Source of the DNA: Criblamydia sequanensis CRIB-18
GTDB lineage: Bacteria > Chlamydiota > Chlamydiia > Chlamydiales > Criblamydiaceae
Length of the DNA stretch: 64,000 nt
Direction of reading: 5' to 3'
Assembly: GCF_000750955.1 (NCBI RefSeq)
Contig: NZ_CCEJ010000008.1
Span: forward strand, 1-64,000
The notes under the pieces are model-generated. The model searched no databases and was not told the DNA's origin. It saw only the letters and a list, made by a program, of their open reading frames with translations. This document shows positions 26,648-34,765 of this stretch, in pieces (within the stretch, counting starts at the first letter, position 1; every line of letters begins with the position of its first letter). The translations under genes and the position numbers were made by a program.

Positions 26648-27424
26648 ATGGAAGATAAAAAATATATTTTAAAGATCTATCGGGGTGTTCCTGGAAATCA
26701 ATATTTTGAAGAATTTGAGCTTACTCTAGAAGATCCTTCGACCAACATCATCTCCGCTCTTATGCAGATTCAGATGAATCCCTATAATATCAAAGGGGAA
26801 AAATCAACGCCTATAGCTTGGGAGCAAGGGTGTTTAGAAGAGGTTTGCGGCTCATGCTCCATGCTTATTAATGGCAAACCAAGACAAGCTTGCTCAGCTA
26901 TCATAAAAAACATTCTTAAGACAAGCGATTCAAACGTTATTTACCTTGCCCCCTTTACTAAATTTCCTCTTGTCAAAGATCTCATCGTCGATCGATCGGT
27001 CATGTTTGAAAACTTAAAAAAAGTAAGGGGCTGGATTGAGACGGATGGCGCTTTTGAAAGAGGGCCGGGACCAAAAATTTCCCAAACAAAACAAGAAGCC
27101 CTTTACCATTTTTCAACTTGCATGACTTGCGGATGCTGCGTTGAAGCTTGTCCTCAAAGCAATAATCGTAATAAATTTATTGGCCCTCAAATTATCGCTC
27201 AGGTTAAACTGTTTAACTTACACCCCATAGGCAAAAATGATAAGGACTATCGTTTGCATGTCATGCAAGAAGAAGGCGGCATCGCCGATTGCGGAAACGC
27301 TCAAAATTGTGTTAGGGTTTGTCCCAAAAAAATACAATTAACAGATGCCATAGCCGAGATGGGGCGAGAGGTTAATTTAAAATGGTTCCGGGATCTTTTC
27401 AGTTTTAGGGAAAGGGCGGATTAA
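26648..27424 (+). CDS. sdhB: Succinate dehydrogenase iron-sulfur subunit
   Basis: 258 aa. Passes electrons from SdhA to the quinone through three clusters. The plant-type [2Fe-2S] ligands lie in 'GCLEEVCGSCSMLINGKPRQAC' (residues ~60-80). The [4Fe-4S] and [3Fe-4S] ligands are in 'CMTCGCCVEACPQ' (~158-170) and 'CGNAQNCVRVCPK'. Order and length are typical of type B complex II, matching SdhC. Last gene of sdhCAB; the CHLPS-type gene follows after 16 bp and may be read through. Confidence 0.97.
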   Translation: MEDKKYILKIYRGVPGNQYFEEFELTLEDPSTNIISALMQIQMNPYNIKGEKSTPIAWEQGCLEEVCGSCSMLINGKPRQACSAIIKNILKTSDSNVIYLAPFTKFPLVKDLIVDRSVMFENLKKVRGWIETDGAFERGPGPKISQTKQEALYHFSTCMTCGCCVEACPQSNNRNKFIGPQIIAQVKLFNLHPIGKNDKDYRLHVMQEEGGIADCGNAQNCVRVCPKKIQLTDAIAEMGREVNLKWFRDLFSFRERAD

Positions 27425-27440
27425 CTTAAGCAGGGTAGAT

Positions 27441-28544
27441 ATGTCAACAGCGGTTTCTTTTCATTCGCAATTTTTAGGAAATAACCCTTTTTATCAAGAA
27501 GCAGACTACGAATCCAAACTAAAAGCAGATTTTAACGTAGAAAAAGCTCTCCCCATTGCTTTCCAAGAATCCCTAATACATAAAATCGGAAGAATTGCGT
27601 TTTATATTTTCTCTATCATTGTATTTCCAATCGGCATTTTTAATTTTATCCATTGGGTAGGAGGAAAATTCATTGTCCGCTCTTCTAGCCCAACAAAAAT
27701 GGGGTGTTCAGCAGACCACGCTTATCAATTAAGAAAGCGTTTTGATCCGAAAGAAAAATGGAAAGTTAAGCGCTTTAGCCTTCCAATAGATGAAGCAGGG
27801 ACTAAAATTGATGTCTCGATTGTTGGAAGAATAGAAACTCTTGCTAATAAAAGATGGTTGATTAACTGCGATGGCAATCAATCTTTTTATGAAAACACGC
27901 TTCAACAATTCAATAAAGATAATATATCTAGAAAAGACTTTAAGAGGCTTTTAAAGTTAACAGACTCTAATGCCATTCTCTTTAACTATCCCGATGTTGG
28001 CGCAAGCGAAGGGTCTGGAAGAAAAGATCTTGAAAAGGCCTACAAAACCATCCTCAATTTTGTCGAAAGTGATAAAGGCTTGGATGCTGAGGAGGTCATT
28101 TCTTTTCACACCTCTCTTGGCGGCGGGGTAAAAGCTGCGATCGTTGAGGAACATGAATTTAAACCTTCAAAAAAATATGTCTATGTTGAAAATCAAGTGT
28201 TTGACACTTTAAGCAATGCTATCGGAGACCATGTTTCAAGACTTCTCCAACCTATTTCACATCTTTTCTTTTGGGATATGGACGCTGTCAAGGGGTCTAA
28301 ATCTTTAAAAGTGCCGGAAATTATTTTACAAAGAGGCGATGTTTCTCAATATACCGAGATTCACGATTCCGAGAAAATTCTAGGGGACGGCTTGGTTTCT
28401 AAAACAAACAACCTTGCTAAAAGGCTTTTGGATGATCCAACCGTTGATCGCACCAAAAAGAAGTTTATTGCAACGAATGAAGATCATGGAAAAGAGCTTA
28501 AAGAACCCGAGTTTCTAGCTAAGCAAATCCTATCGTTTTTATAA
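27441..28544 (+). CDS. CHLPS/DUF818-type alpha/beta-hydrolase-like protein
   Basis: 367 aa. A hydrophobic segment at ~47-70 (IGRIAFYIFSIIVFPIGIFNFIHWVGG region) may anchor it to a membrane. The rest resembles the chlamydia-restricted DUF818 (CHLPS) family, which has an alpha/beta-hydrolase fold: 'LINCDGNQSFYEN', 'LFNYPDVGASEGS' and 'EVISFHTSLGGGV', the nucleophile-elbow position with Ser kept but the first Gly replaced by His. The C-terminal 'IATNEDHGKEL' offers the catalytic His. Activity is uncertain because the elbow is altered. Stop and start overlap by one base (TAATG) with the following glycosyltransferase gene, so they are co-translated. Confidence 0.65.
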   Translation: MSTAVSFHSQFLGNNPFYQEADYESKLKADFNVEKALPIAFQESLIHKIGRIAFYIFSIIVFPIGIFNFIHWVGGKFIVRSSSPTKMGCSADHAYQLRKRFDPKEKWKVKRFSLPIDEAGTKIDVSIVGRIETLANKRWLINCDGNQSFYENTLQQFNKDNISRKDFKRLLKLTDSNAILFNYPDVGASEGSGRKDLEKAYKTILNFVESDKGLDAEEVISFHTSLGGGVKAAIVEEHEFKPSKKYVYVENQVFDTLSNAIGDHVSRLLQPISHLFFWDMDAVKGSKSLKVPEIILQRGDVSQYTEIHDSEKILGDGLVSKTNNLAKRLLDDPTVDRTKKKFIATNEDHGKELKEPEFLAKQILSFL

Positions 28545-30079
28545 TGTTGTTCTTTGAGAAAAACCCATTTTTAAAACAGATTTTTATTTATAATAGCTTA
28601 AAAACTCTTATTTTAAGCCTATTTATAATTTGGGGATCGGTAGGCCTTGGACCTGATGAAGCCCAATATTTTGCATGGAGCCAGCATCTTGATATCGGCT
28701 ATTATAGTAAACCTCCTGCTATTAGCTGGATCATTTTTCTTGGAACTTCTCTTTTTGGCAAAACTGAATTCGGTGTAAGATTTCCCTCTCTGCTTTTAGG
28801 CTTTTGCCTTCCTTTTATTGTGTTTCGCCTATCAAATAGAGCCGGCTTTGAAGACAAGGTTTCTTATCTTGCAAGCCTGATCATGATGCTTACTCCTTTT
28901 GGAATTGCCGCATCTTTTCTTGCTATCACCGATGTCGGCATGATTTTCTTTTTTACCTTAGCTCTTATTCCACTAATCGAGGCTCTACATAAGAATGAAA
29001 CGCCAAACTATCTAAAAATTGGATTTTTGATAGCTCTTGGAGCTCAATTTAAATGGACTATCTACTTTTTTTGGCCGATAGCTCTCTTACTTCTTTTTAG
29101 TCATCCTAACTTTAGACATAATTTTCTAAAGGGATTTTGCCTTTCCTTAGTTGGTTTGATCCCAAGTTTCACGTGGAACTTTATACACAATTTTCCAACT
29201 TTAAAACATGTCGGTCAGCAAGTGATCAACTTTAACGATGGGGAAAAGGTTCTTTATTACAAAGGGAATGCCCTGGAATTTATAGGCTCGCAAGCGGCTT
29301 TATTTTCTCCCGTCTTTTTTGGTTTATTACTCCTCGCCATGTTTTCTTACTTTCGAAAAAAAGAGAATCTTCCGGAAGAAAAAAAATTCTTTTTGATTAT
29401 AACGATTCTTTTTTATGGCGGCTTCTTATTAGCCTCTTTTTTTAAGAAAATTCAAGGGAATTGGATTGATATTGTCTATCCTATAGCTGTAATTTCTATC
29501 GCTTTGTTAATTCAGGAAAGAAGGAGTTATAAACTTTTTAAGGTAGGCCTTCTTTCATCAATTTCCTTAACGGCTCTTGTTTTTGCGATCCCTACCCTCC
29601 AGGAAAATAACACTTTAAACCTCCCTTTTTCTGTGAATGTTTTTCGTCAAAATGTAGGATTAAAAAATTTAAAAACCGCCTTAACGGAATCAGGCTATAA
29701 GCCGCAAGACCACTTTTTAGTCTCACATAAGTATCAAACCTCCAGTCAATTGCATTTTTATGCGCCGGAACAAAAACGGCCCTATTTCTTAAATCTCGAT
29801 AACTTACGCTATAATCAGTTTTCCTTTTGGCCAAGCTTGAAAGAAGAGCAGCTTCATAAAAATGGATTTTTTATTTTAATAGAAAATGAGAAAGCCGCCC
29901 CTCAAGTTATGAACGAAATTTCCACAAAAAAAGAACAACTCCTTCCCTTTTTTAAATCGGTCATTTATCAGGGCTGCAAAACTCTATTTTCTTGCGAGGG
30001 AAAAGATGTTAAGCGCATGCATCTTTTCTTTCTGGAAGACTATACAGGAAAAGAGCCCAAAGATGCGGATAAATACTAG
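28544..30079 (+). CDS. GT-C glycosyltransferase (GT39/GT83, ArnT-like)
   Basis: 511 aa polytopic membrane protein. 'LGPDEAQYFAWSQHLDIGYYSKPP' is the hallmark periplasmic loop of PMT_2/ArnT-type enzymes (acidic D-E pair for the lipid-linked sugar donor, then the 'GYYDHPP'-like motif). About eleven further membrane spans follow, then a soluble C-terminal part of ~170 residues. Such enzymes move a sugar from a polyprenyl-phosphate carrier onto lipid A, protein or another lipid at the outer face of the inner membrane. Acceptor unknown. Co-translated with the hydrolase-like gene ahead of it. Confidence 0.82.
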   Translation: MLFFEKNPFLKQIFIYNSLKTLILSLFIIWGSVGLGPDEAQYFAWSQHLDIGYYSKPPAISWIIFLGTSLFGKTEFGVRFPSLLLGFCLPFIVFRLSNRAGFEDKVSYLASLIMMLTPFGIAASFLAITDVGMIFFFTLALIPLIEALHKNETPNYLKIGFLIALGAQFKWTIYFFWPIALLLLFSHPNFRHNFLKGFCLSLVGLIPSFTWNFIHNFPTLKHVGQQVINFNDGEKVLYYKGNALEFIGSQAALFSPVFFGLLLLAMFSYFRKKENLPEEKKFFLIITILFYGGFLLASFFKKIQGNWIDIVYPIAVISIALLIQERRSYKLFKVGLLSSISLTALVFAIPTLQENNTLNLPFSVNVFRQNVGLKNLKTALTESGYKPQDHFLVSHKYQTSSQLHFYAPEQKRPYFLNLDNLRYNQFSFWPSLKEEQLHKNGFFILIENEKAAPQVMNEISTKKEQLLPFFKSVIYQGCKTLFSCEGKDVKRMHLFFLEDYTGKEPKDADKY

Positions 30080-30148
30080 AAATTTAAATCCTAAATAGTG
30101 TATAACTATCTAGTAGTGAGTTATTAAAGGGGCTTGACCTCCTTTTTC

Positions 30149-30329
30149 CACTGCTGCTTGTGGTAGTTTGAAATCATTGATGCTATTCAACATATTTTTA
30201 TATTTTAGGGGACCACAACGCTAAAAACCTTGGTGTCTTAAGTTTTACTTAAATAACCAAGCTTTTGGGAAGCGGACCCACTTTAGCACAACAGTTGATG
30301 TGCAGATTTCAGTCGCCCTTGCAGCAGTG
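30149..30329 (+). ncRNA. ssrS: Structured 181-nt RNA, 6S RNA-like
   Basis: A non-coding stretch whose ends pair perfectly: CACTGCTGC (30149-30157) with GCAGCAGTG (30321-30329), directly followed by a run of nine T, a terminator-like 3' end. Inside, TTGAAATC (30168-30175) pairs with GATTTCA (30305-30311) and TCAAC (30187-30191) with GTTGA (30294-30298), giving a long interrupted closing stem. Next come two unpaired strands of roughly 20-25 nt (a large central bubble). An apical hairpin (AAAACCTTGGT ... ACCAAGCTTTT, one mismatch) closes it. Length (~181-190 nt) and the rod-with-central-bubble shape are those of 6S RNA, which binds housekeeping RNA polymerase. An alternative multibranch fold exists (TTGTGGT with ACCACAA). 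Identity is inferred from shape. Confidence 0.5.
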
Positions 30330-30348
30330 ATTTTTTTTTAAGTTATAA
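30319..30348 (+). promoter_or_regulatory. Promoter of the kinase-like gene, probably leaderless
   Basis: TTGCAG (30319-30324), an 18-bp spacer and a perfect TATAAT (30343-30348). The expected start point is around 30355, and the kinase ATG is at 30356, with no ribosome-binding site before it. This predicts a leaderless or nearly leaderless mRNA. The -35 lies inside the 3' arm of the structured RNA. Confidence 0.5.
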
Positions 30349-30355
30349 TCGTTTT

Positions 30356-31153
30356 ATGAATCAAACCATAGACTCCCAAACTTCTTTTCAAGTCAACTAT
30401 TGGCAGTATGACCCAAAATCTGGTTTCCTAACTAGAATTAAAGGACAGCCTTTAGAAGAGCGCATCCAATCTTACACCTTAACTGTCTTTTTAGGATCAG
30501 GCATGTCAGGGGATGTTTACAGATGTACCCCCAATAGCTCTAGAGATAAAGCCATAAAATTTAGTATGGAAGGCGAATCTATTAAAAAAGAGTTTGAGAT
30601 TTCCCTATTATGGCCTAAAGACTCCATAGGCCTATTAATTCAACCAAAAGCCTATTTCTCCAATAGATTGCGTGATTTTTTTATAATGCATCTATACGAT
30701 GGAAACTTGCGAGACATTCTTGAATCGCTTGATCTCAAAAATAGAGTGGAAGTTCTTTGTCAAATAAGCCAGGGTCTTGTCACCTTGCATGAGTTAAACA
30801 TTTCCCATGAAGACATACACATTCAAAACATTTTTTATGACAAAAGAAAGAACCGATACGATCTAGCCGATTTTGGCTTATCAAAAAGAAAAGAAACGTT
30901 TAATAACTTTAGCTTGGAAAATGATCTAATGTTCTTCTACCAAGTAGTGGAATCCATTCTCATCGGATGCGAGCCCCCTGGAATGAGTTTATTAGAACCC
31001 TATAAAAAGCGAATTAATCATCTGCATGATATTCAAAAAATCGGTTTTGAAGAAGAACCGGCCCGCCTTCTTTTAGAACTCATCGAGGGCGAAGACCTCA
31101 CAGCCAGGCATTATTTAGAAGCCTTCTCAAAAATTAAAAATCTCATGAAATAA
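30356..31153 (+). CDS. Small Ser/Thr protein kinase-like protein
   Basis: 265 aa, a compact kinase domain. 'LGSGMSGDVYRC' is the glycine-rich loop (~46-57), K68 in 'AIKF' the ATP Lys, E79 the helix-C Glu, 'HEDIHIQN' (151-158) the catalytic loop with Asp and Asn kept but the usual Arg of HRD replaced by Glu, and 'LADFGLS' (170-176) the Mg-binding DFG. The C-lobe after DFG is short (~90 residues) and no regulatory domain is attached. HxD kinases lacking the Arg usually do not need activation-loop phosphorylation. A host-directed effector is possible, but no secretion signal is visible. Likely active, target unknown. Confidence 0.75.
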   Translation: MNQTIDSQTSFQVNYWQYDPKSGFLTRIKGQPLEERIQSYTLTVFLGSGMSGDVYRCTPNSSRDKAIKFSMEGESIKKEFEISLLWPKDSIGLLIQPKAYFSNRLRDFFIMHLYDGNLRDILESLDLKNRVEVLCQISQGLVTLHELNISHEDIHIQNIFYDKRKNRYDLADFGLSKRKETFNNFSLENDLMFFYQVVESILIGCEPPGMSLLEPYKKRINHLHDIQKIGFEEEPARLLLELIEGEDLTARHYLEAFSKIKNLMK

Positions 31154-31155
31154 AA

Positions 31156-31207
31156 AAGCCCAGACACAAGTTGATTTGAATCAAACAAGAGCTGGACTTG
31201 AATTTTT
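31156..31207. terminator. Bidirectional terminator between converging genes
   Basis: AAGCCCAG (31156-31163) pairs with CTGGACTT (31192-31199, one mismatch) around an inner TTGATT/AATCAA stem. It is flanked by an A run on the left and a T run on the right, so it can serve both the kinase gene (plus) and the small membrane gene (minus), which end on either side. Confidence 0.7.
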
Positions 31208-31210
31208 TTC

Positions 31211-31516
31211 CTAATAGTAGTAGACGACGGGATGATATATTACCCCGTATGAGGCGGATGTGGCTAAGGAAACGCCAAGAAGCCCAATACAACCAAGAAG
31301 GGTGACTCCAATAGAGCCGAGGCCTGCACCTGTTAAAACAACAGCTGAAAAAGCCGCAATAACTGCTGCCGCCCCAAAAGAAATCGATCCAAGACAGGCT
31401 AATGCCACTGTTGCAACTAACATGGTTAATGCCGATGCGGCAGCTATGATTCTCATAGGAACCGGCATCATGTTGGGTCTGAATAGATCGCCCACAGTTT
31501 CAGAAAACGAAGCCAT
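31211..31516 (-). CDS. Small hydrophobic membrane protein (Inc-like topology)
   Basis: 101 aa, not recognised by family. After a short polar N-terminus (~20 aa) nearly everything to residue ~90 is Ala/Gly/Leu/Val-rich and hydrophobic, enough for three closely spaced membrane helices, ending in 'YHPVVYYY'. AAGGT precedes the ATG. The opposite strand is also open over this stretch, but that translation is low-complexity Ala/Pro/Thr and has no ribosome site, so I take the minus strand. Closely spaced hydrophobic hairpins are typical of chlamydial inclusion-membrane proteins, but this is only a topological similarity. Confidence 0.6.
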   Translation of the reverse strand: MASFSETVGDLFRPNMMPVPMRIIAAASALTMLVATVALACLGSISFGAAAVIAAFSAVVLTGAGLGSIGVTLLGCIGLLGVSLATSASYGVIYHPVVYYY

Positions 31517-31646
31517 ATTATTACCTTTATTTTATTTGTAAATGATTGAAATTACTATTTTTAGAATTTGATAACCTGCGAGTTCAGACTATAGGATATT
31601 TCATTTATTGCTGTCAATATGGCTTAAAAATGTATTTAAAAAATTT

Positions 31647-32354
31647 TTAATATTCAATAAGTTCAACCGATTTTCTATGCGGTCTTTCAAGGGATCTTAA
31701 AACTTCTTCTTGCTCCATGTTTTTTAAAATAAAATGGCTCTCCAATTGGGTTTGAATTCTGTCAAAAAAGAAATCCTTGGAAGGCAAATGATCTTCAAGT
31801 TTGCAAAGAAAAGCTTCATGGCTTCTAGCTTCTCTATAATTTGGAATTTTTGGAGGCATTTTTAAAAGGCTCATTCGGCTTTTATCGTAAGACCAAAGAA
31901 AAGAAGTGTGGTGCAAGAACCTAGACTTCCTGATATATTGCGCATTGCCCCCCATTTTCTTCACCCCCAATACATAATCATTTTCCAGAAGAGAGAACTC
32001 CGGATGATCAAATACTTTTTGATAAAAAGAGCTCGTCCATTGATGAATGCTTTCTTGCGTGATTTTAAGAGCTTCTTTTTTTTGAATGATAAAGCTTACA
32101 AAAAGAGTGTCTTCATCGACAACGACAGTTCCACCGCCTGTAAATCTCTTAATAAGCGGCATCTTCCATTCTTTAAGCCTTTCTAAAAATATAAGGCTTT
32201 CTGCTTTGCCTGAAATTCCCATCACGATGGCAGGCGGCGTTCCCTGATTCAAAACACAAAAATTGCGCTCATCAGCCTTTAAAAGGGATTCTTCTATTTG
32301 AAGCTGTGTCAAAATAGGGACATTTTTTAAATGAAGTAAATGAATCTCTTCCAT
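31647..32354 (-). CDS. lplA: Lipoate-protein ligase A
   Basis: 235 aa. Attaches lipoic acid (via lipoyl-AMP) to E2 subunits of 2-oxoacid dehydrogenases and to GcvH. Family motifs: 'KRFTGGGTVVVDEDTLFVSF' (the RRxSGGGTVyHD-type lipoate-binding loop) and 'GVKKMGGNAQYIRKSRFLHHTSFLW' with the conserved Lys of 'GxKkxGgA' and 'HHGT'-like tail. It lacks the separate C-terminal domain of E. coli LplA, so it is of the short type. It follows mnmG by 70 bp on the same strand; I recall the same gidA-lplA pair in Chlamydia. Allows scavenging of host lipoate. Confidence 0.88.
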   Translation of the reverse strand: MEEIHLLHLKNVPILTQLQIEESLLKADERNFCVLNQGTPPAIVMGISGKAESLIFLERLKEWKMPLIKRFTGGGTVVVDEDTLFVSFIIQKKEALKITQESIHQWTSSFYQKVFDHPEFSLLENDYVLGVKKMGGNAQYIRKSRFLHHTSFLWSYDKSRMSLLKMPPKIPNYREARSHEAFLCKLEDHLPSKDFFFDRIQTQLESHFILKNMEQEEVLRSLERPHRKSVELIEY

Positions 32355-32424
32355 AAGCTGCTTTAGTTATGTTTTAAAGGAAACATTAACAAAAAAAGAG
32401 AGGGATGTAAAGCGGCTTTACAAA

Positions 32425-34257
32425 TTAAATCTTGGATCTTTTTGAAAGAGCTATGATTAATACCGTAATGTCAGCAGGAGAAACCCCGGAAATTCTTGAA
32501 GCTTGAGCTAAAGTTTCAGGAGAAACTCTGGATAGCTTTTCTTTAGCTTCATTTCTTAAACCTGTGACAGATTTAAAATCAAACCCTTTAGGGATGCGGA
32601 TGGATTCAATGTGGGAGTGTTTGGCAATCTCGCTATTTTGCCGATCGATGTAGCCCGCATATTTAAGATTGAGCTCGATTTGCAAATTGGTGTCTTCGCC
32701 GTAATCGGTAACATCTTCCGGGTATTTAGCTAAAAGATCGCTGTAGGTAATTTCAGGACGGCAAAGAATTTGAGCGAGCGTTACCCCTTTCCCGTCAATT
32801 GTTTTATAAATCTTTGAAAGCTTGAAGGACTCTTCTTCGATGGCCTTTTTCTTATTTAAAAGACGCCTATGCTGGTTATCGTCAATAAGGCCTAATTTAT
32901 AGCCATATTCCCTTAACCTAAGGTCTGCGTTGTCCTGTCTTAAAAGAAGACGGTGCTCGGCCCGGCTTGTGAACATGCGATAAGGTTCTGTCAACCCTTT
33001 GGTACAAAGATCGTCTATCATAACGCCGATATAGGCTTCGGATCGTTTAAAGACTAAAGGGTCTATCCCTTTTAATTTTGAAGCAGCATTGATGCCGGCC
33101 ATAATCCCTTGTCCGGCAGCTTCTTCATAACCCGTCGTGCCGTTGATTTGACCTGCGAAAAACAGCCCTTCGATCTTTTTAGACTCAAGGCTCGGGGTCA
33201 TTTGCCCGCTTTCGACATAATCGTATTCAATAGCGTAAGCCGGCCTCATTATTTCAGCATTTCTAAGGGCCGGTATGCTTCTTATAAAGTCTAACTGCAC
33301 ATCAAGGGGCATAGAAGAGGATACGCCATTGACATAGATCTCATCTGTTGTCAGCCCTTCAGGCTCTAAGAAAAGTTGATGCCTTTCTTTATCTGCAAAG
33401 CGGACCATTTTATCTTCAATGGAAGGACAATACCTTGGTCCAACCGATTGAATTCGTCCGGAGTACATAGCCGAGCGATGCAAATTATTTAGGATGATCT
33501 CTTTGGTTTCTTTGGTCGTATAAGTGATGTAACAGCTAATTTGAGCGGGCCTTTTTACCTCTTCCTCATCAAAAGAAAAGCGGATGTTCTCTTCTCCCGG
33601 CTGCTCTTCAGTCAGGCTGAAGTCAATGGATCTACGATGGATTCTAGGTGGTGTTCCTGTCTTTAATCGACCCAGTTTGATTCCGAATGCCTCTAAACTT
33701 GCAGATAATCCAACCGCCGGTTGATCTCCCGCTCTTCCGCCGCTATGCTGCTTTTCACCTATGTGTAAAAGACCTCGCATAAAGGTGCCGGAAGAAATAA
33801 TCAGAGTTTTAGTGTGGTAGTGGATGCCTTCTTTTGTGATAACCCCGGCGATCACTCCGTTTGGAGCAAGAATTTCTTCGATAGTCCCTTGTTTGATTTC
33901 AAGGTTTGGGGTTTTTTCAAGACGAAATTTCGCTTCTTGAGCGTAAAGAAACTTGTCCGCTTGAGCTCTTGGCGCCCAAACAGCTGGACCTTTTGTAGCA
34001 TTGAGCATGCGGAATTGGATACCTGTGGCATCAATCAGCTTTCCCATTAATCCGCCAAGGGCATCGATTTCTCGGACCATATGTCCTTTACCGATTCCCC
34101 CGACAGCCGGGTTGCAACTCATTTTACCGATGGTATCTAAGTTCATTGTTAGAAGAAGAGTCTTTGCCCCCATTTTAGCGGAAGCAAAGGCGGCTTCGCA
34201 ACCTGCGTGGCCGCCTCCCATAACAATTACATCATATTTATCTGGGTATTCCCACAT
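32425..34257 (-). CDS. mnmG: tRNA uridine-5-carboxymethylaminomethyl modification enzyme MnmG (GidA)
   Basis: 610 aa. FAD-dependent partner of MnmE that modifies wobble U34 in several tRNAs. Starts 'YDVIVMGGGHAGCEAAFASAKMG' (FAD-binding Rossmann), then 'KMSCNPAVGGIGKGH' (MnmG signature with the catalytic-region Cys), 'GTFMRGLLHIG', 'RLKTGTPPRI' (second signature) and 'GQINGTTGYEEAAGQG'. The C-terminal third is the helical MnmE/tRNA-interaction domain. Sits between a 29-aa ribosomal-type gene and lplA on the minus strand, downstream of dnaB; the dnaB-mnmG order is also known in Chlamydia (recollection). Confidence 0.97.
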   Translation of the reverse strand: MWEYPDKYDVIVMGGGHAGCEAAFASAKMGAKTLLLTMNLDTIGKMSCNPAVGGIGKGHMVREIDALGGLMGKLIDATGIQFRMLNATKGPAVWAPRAQADKFLYAQEAKFRLEKTPNLEIKQGTIEEILAPNGVIAGVITKEGIHYHTKTLIISSGTFMRGLLHIGEKQHSGGRAGDQPAVGLSASLEAFGIKLGRLKTGTPPRIHRRSIDFSLTEEQPGEENIRFSFDEEEVKRPAQISCYITYTTKETKEIILNNLHRSAMYSGRIQSVGPRYCPSIEDKMVRFADKERHQLFLEPEGLTTDEIYVNGVSSSMPLDVQLDFIRSIPALRNAEIMRPAYAIEYDYVESGQMTPSLESKKIEGLFFAGQINGTTGYEEAAGQGIMAGINAASKLKGIDPLVFKRSEAYIGVMIDDLCTKGLTEPYRMFTSRAEHRLLLRQDNADLRLREYGYKLGLIDDNQHRRLLNKKKAIEEESFKLSKIYKTIDGKGVTLAQILCRPEITYSDLLAKYPEDVTDYGEDTNLQIELNLKYAGYIDRQNSEIAKHSHIESIRIPKGFDFKSVTGLRNEAKEKLSRVSPETLAQASRISGVSPADITVLIIALSKRSKI

Positions 34258-34301
34258 AATAATGCTTTTTCAGTCCTATCCTTGACTTACTTTCTAATTA
34301 A

Positions 34302-34391
34302 CTATTTAGTTTTGTGTCTGTCGCGACGGCTGCGCTTTTTTCGCTTATGCTTAGCGATTTTAAAGCGACGCTTCTTTTTTACAGAAGACAT
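34302..34391 (-). CDS. 29-aa basic protein, AURKAIP1/COX24-domain (mS38/bS38-like) ribosomal protein
   Basis: A very short gene, ATG at 34391, stop at 34302, with GGGAGA 5 nt upstream. The product is 29 aa, about two-thirds Lys/Arg (starts MSSVKKKRRFKIAKHKRKKR, ends RDRHKTK). This matches the tiny AURKAIP1/COX24 domain proteins of Bacteroidota and Chlamydiota, which correspond to the mitochondrial small-subunit protein mS38 and bind near the decoding centre of the ribosome. It lies 44 bp before mnmG on the same strand. Its size makes it easy to miss in automatic annotation. Confidence 0.8.
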   Translation of the reverse strand: MSSVKKKRRFKIAKHKRKKRSRRDRHKTK

Positions 34392-34536
34392 ACGTTCTCC
34401 CTAAATTTTTCTATCAAGCTTGTTACTAAAGGTAAGTATTAACTTGAATTTGGAAATGGTTCGGCAAAGGTGAAATTTTATGTGATAATTAGAATAAAGT
34501 AAAGACCCAAGCAAAAAATTAGATAAATATCTAAAA

Positions 34537-34650
34537 ATGATTACGAGAGGGAAGAAAACAGAAATCTTATTTCAAATATTTATTACTATTTTTTTTTTTG
34601 GAATCTTGGGGTGCCACTTTTGTCTTCATCAAGACCGAGATAAATCTTAG
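34537..34650 (+). CDS. Possible 37-aa small lipoprotein/membrane peptide
   Basis: Open from ATG 34537 to TAG 34648-34650. The peptide has a basic start (MITRGKK), a hydrophobic stretch (ILFQIFITIFFFGILG) and 'GILGC' at ~22-26, similar to a lipobox, then a short polar tail ending HQDRDKS. The stop lies inside the 5' arm of a terminator-like hairpin with a following T run, as expected for a tiny transcription unit. No ribosome-binding site is seen. It is the only gene candidate in the 374-bp gap between the ribosomal-type gene and dnaB. Low confidence. Confidence 0.3.
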   Translation: MITRGKKTEILFQIFITIFFFGILGCHFCLHQDRDKS

Positions 34651-34678
34651 CGCTGTTCAGCGAAAGATCTATCTTTTT
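34639..34678 (+). terminator. Hairpin plus T run on the plus strand
   Basis: GATAAATCTTAGCGCT (34639-34654) pairs imperfectly with AGCGAAAGATCTATC (34659-34673) around a GTTC-type loop, followed directly by TTTTT. It ends no annotated large gene, so it may terminate the 37-aa candidate or an unknown small RNA. Confidence 0.5.
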
Positions 34679-34765
34679 CTCTTTCGGCCTCTCTTTCCAT
34701 CGAAAACAATCGGTAGTGTAACTTGCGGCTTTAACTCTTAAGTCCACCTAAACTCGTCTAAAGAC

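Noticed and set aside
30130-30339. tmRNA or SRP RNA as an explanation for the structured RNA
   Set aside because: No tRNA-like 3' end or tag frame, too short for tmRNA; the SRP apical motif is missing. The 6S-like rod shape fits better.
31260-31541. 93-codon plus-strand frame opposite the small membrane protein gene
   Set aside because: Low-complexity Ala/Pro/Thr translation, no ribosome site; the minus-strand gene has AAGGT and a sensible membrane topology.
33814-34404. Several plus-strand frames across mnmG
   Set aside because: They lie opposite a well-supported MnmG gene with clear motifs; shadows of its codon pattern.
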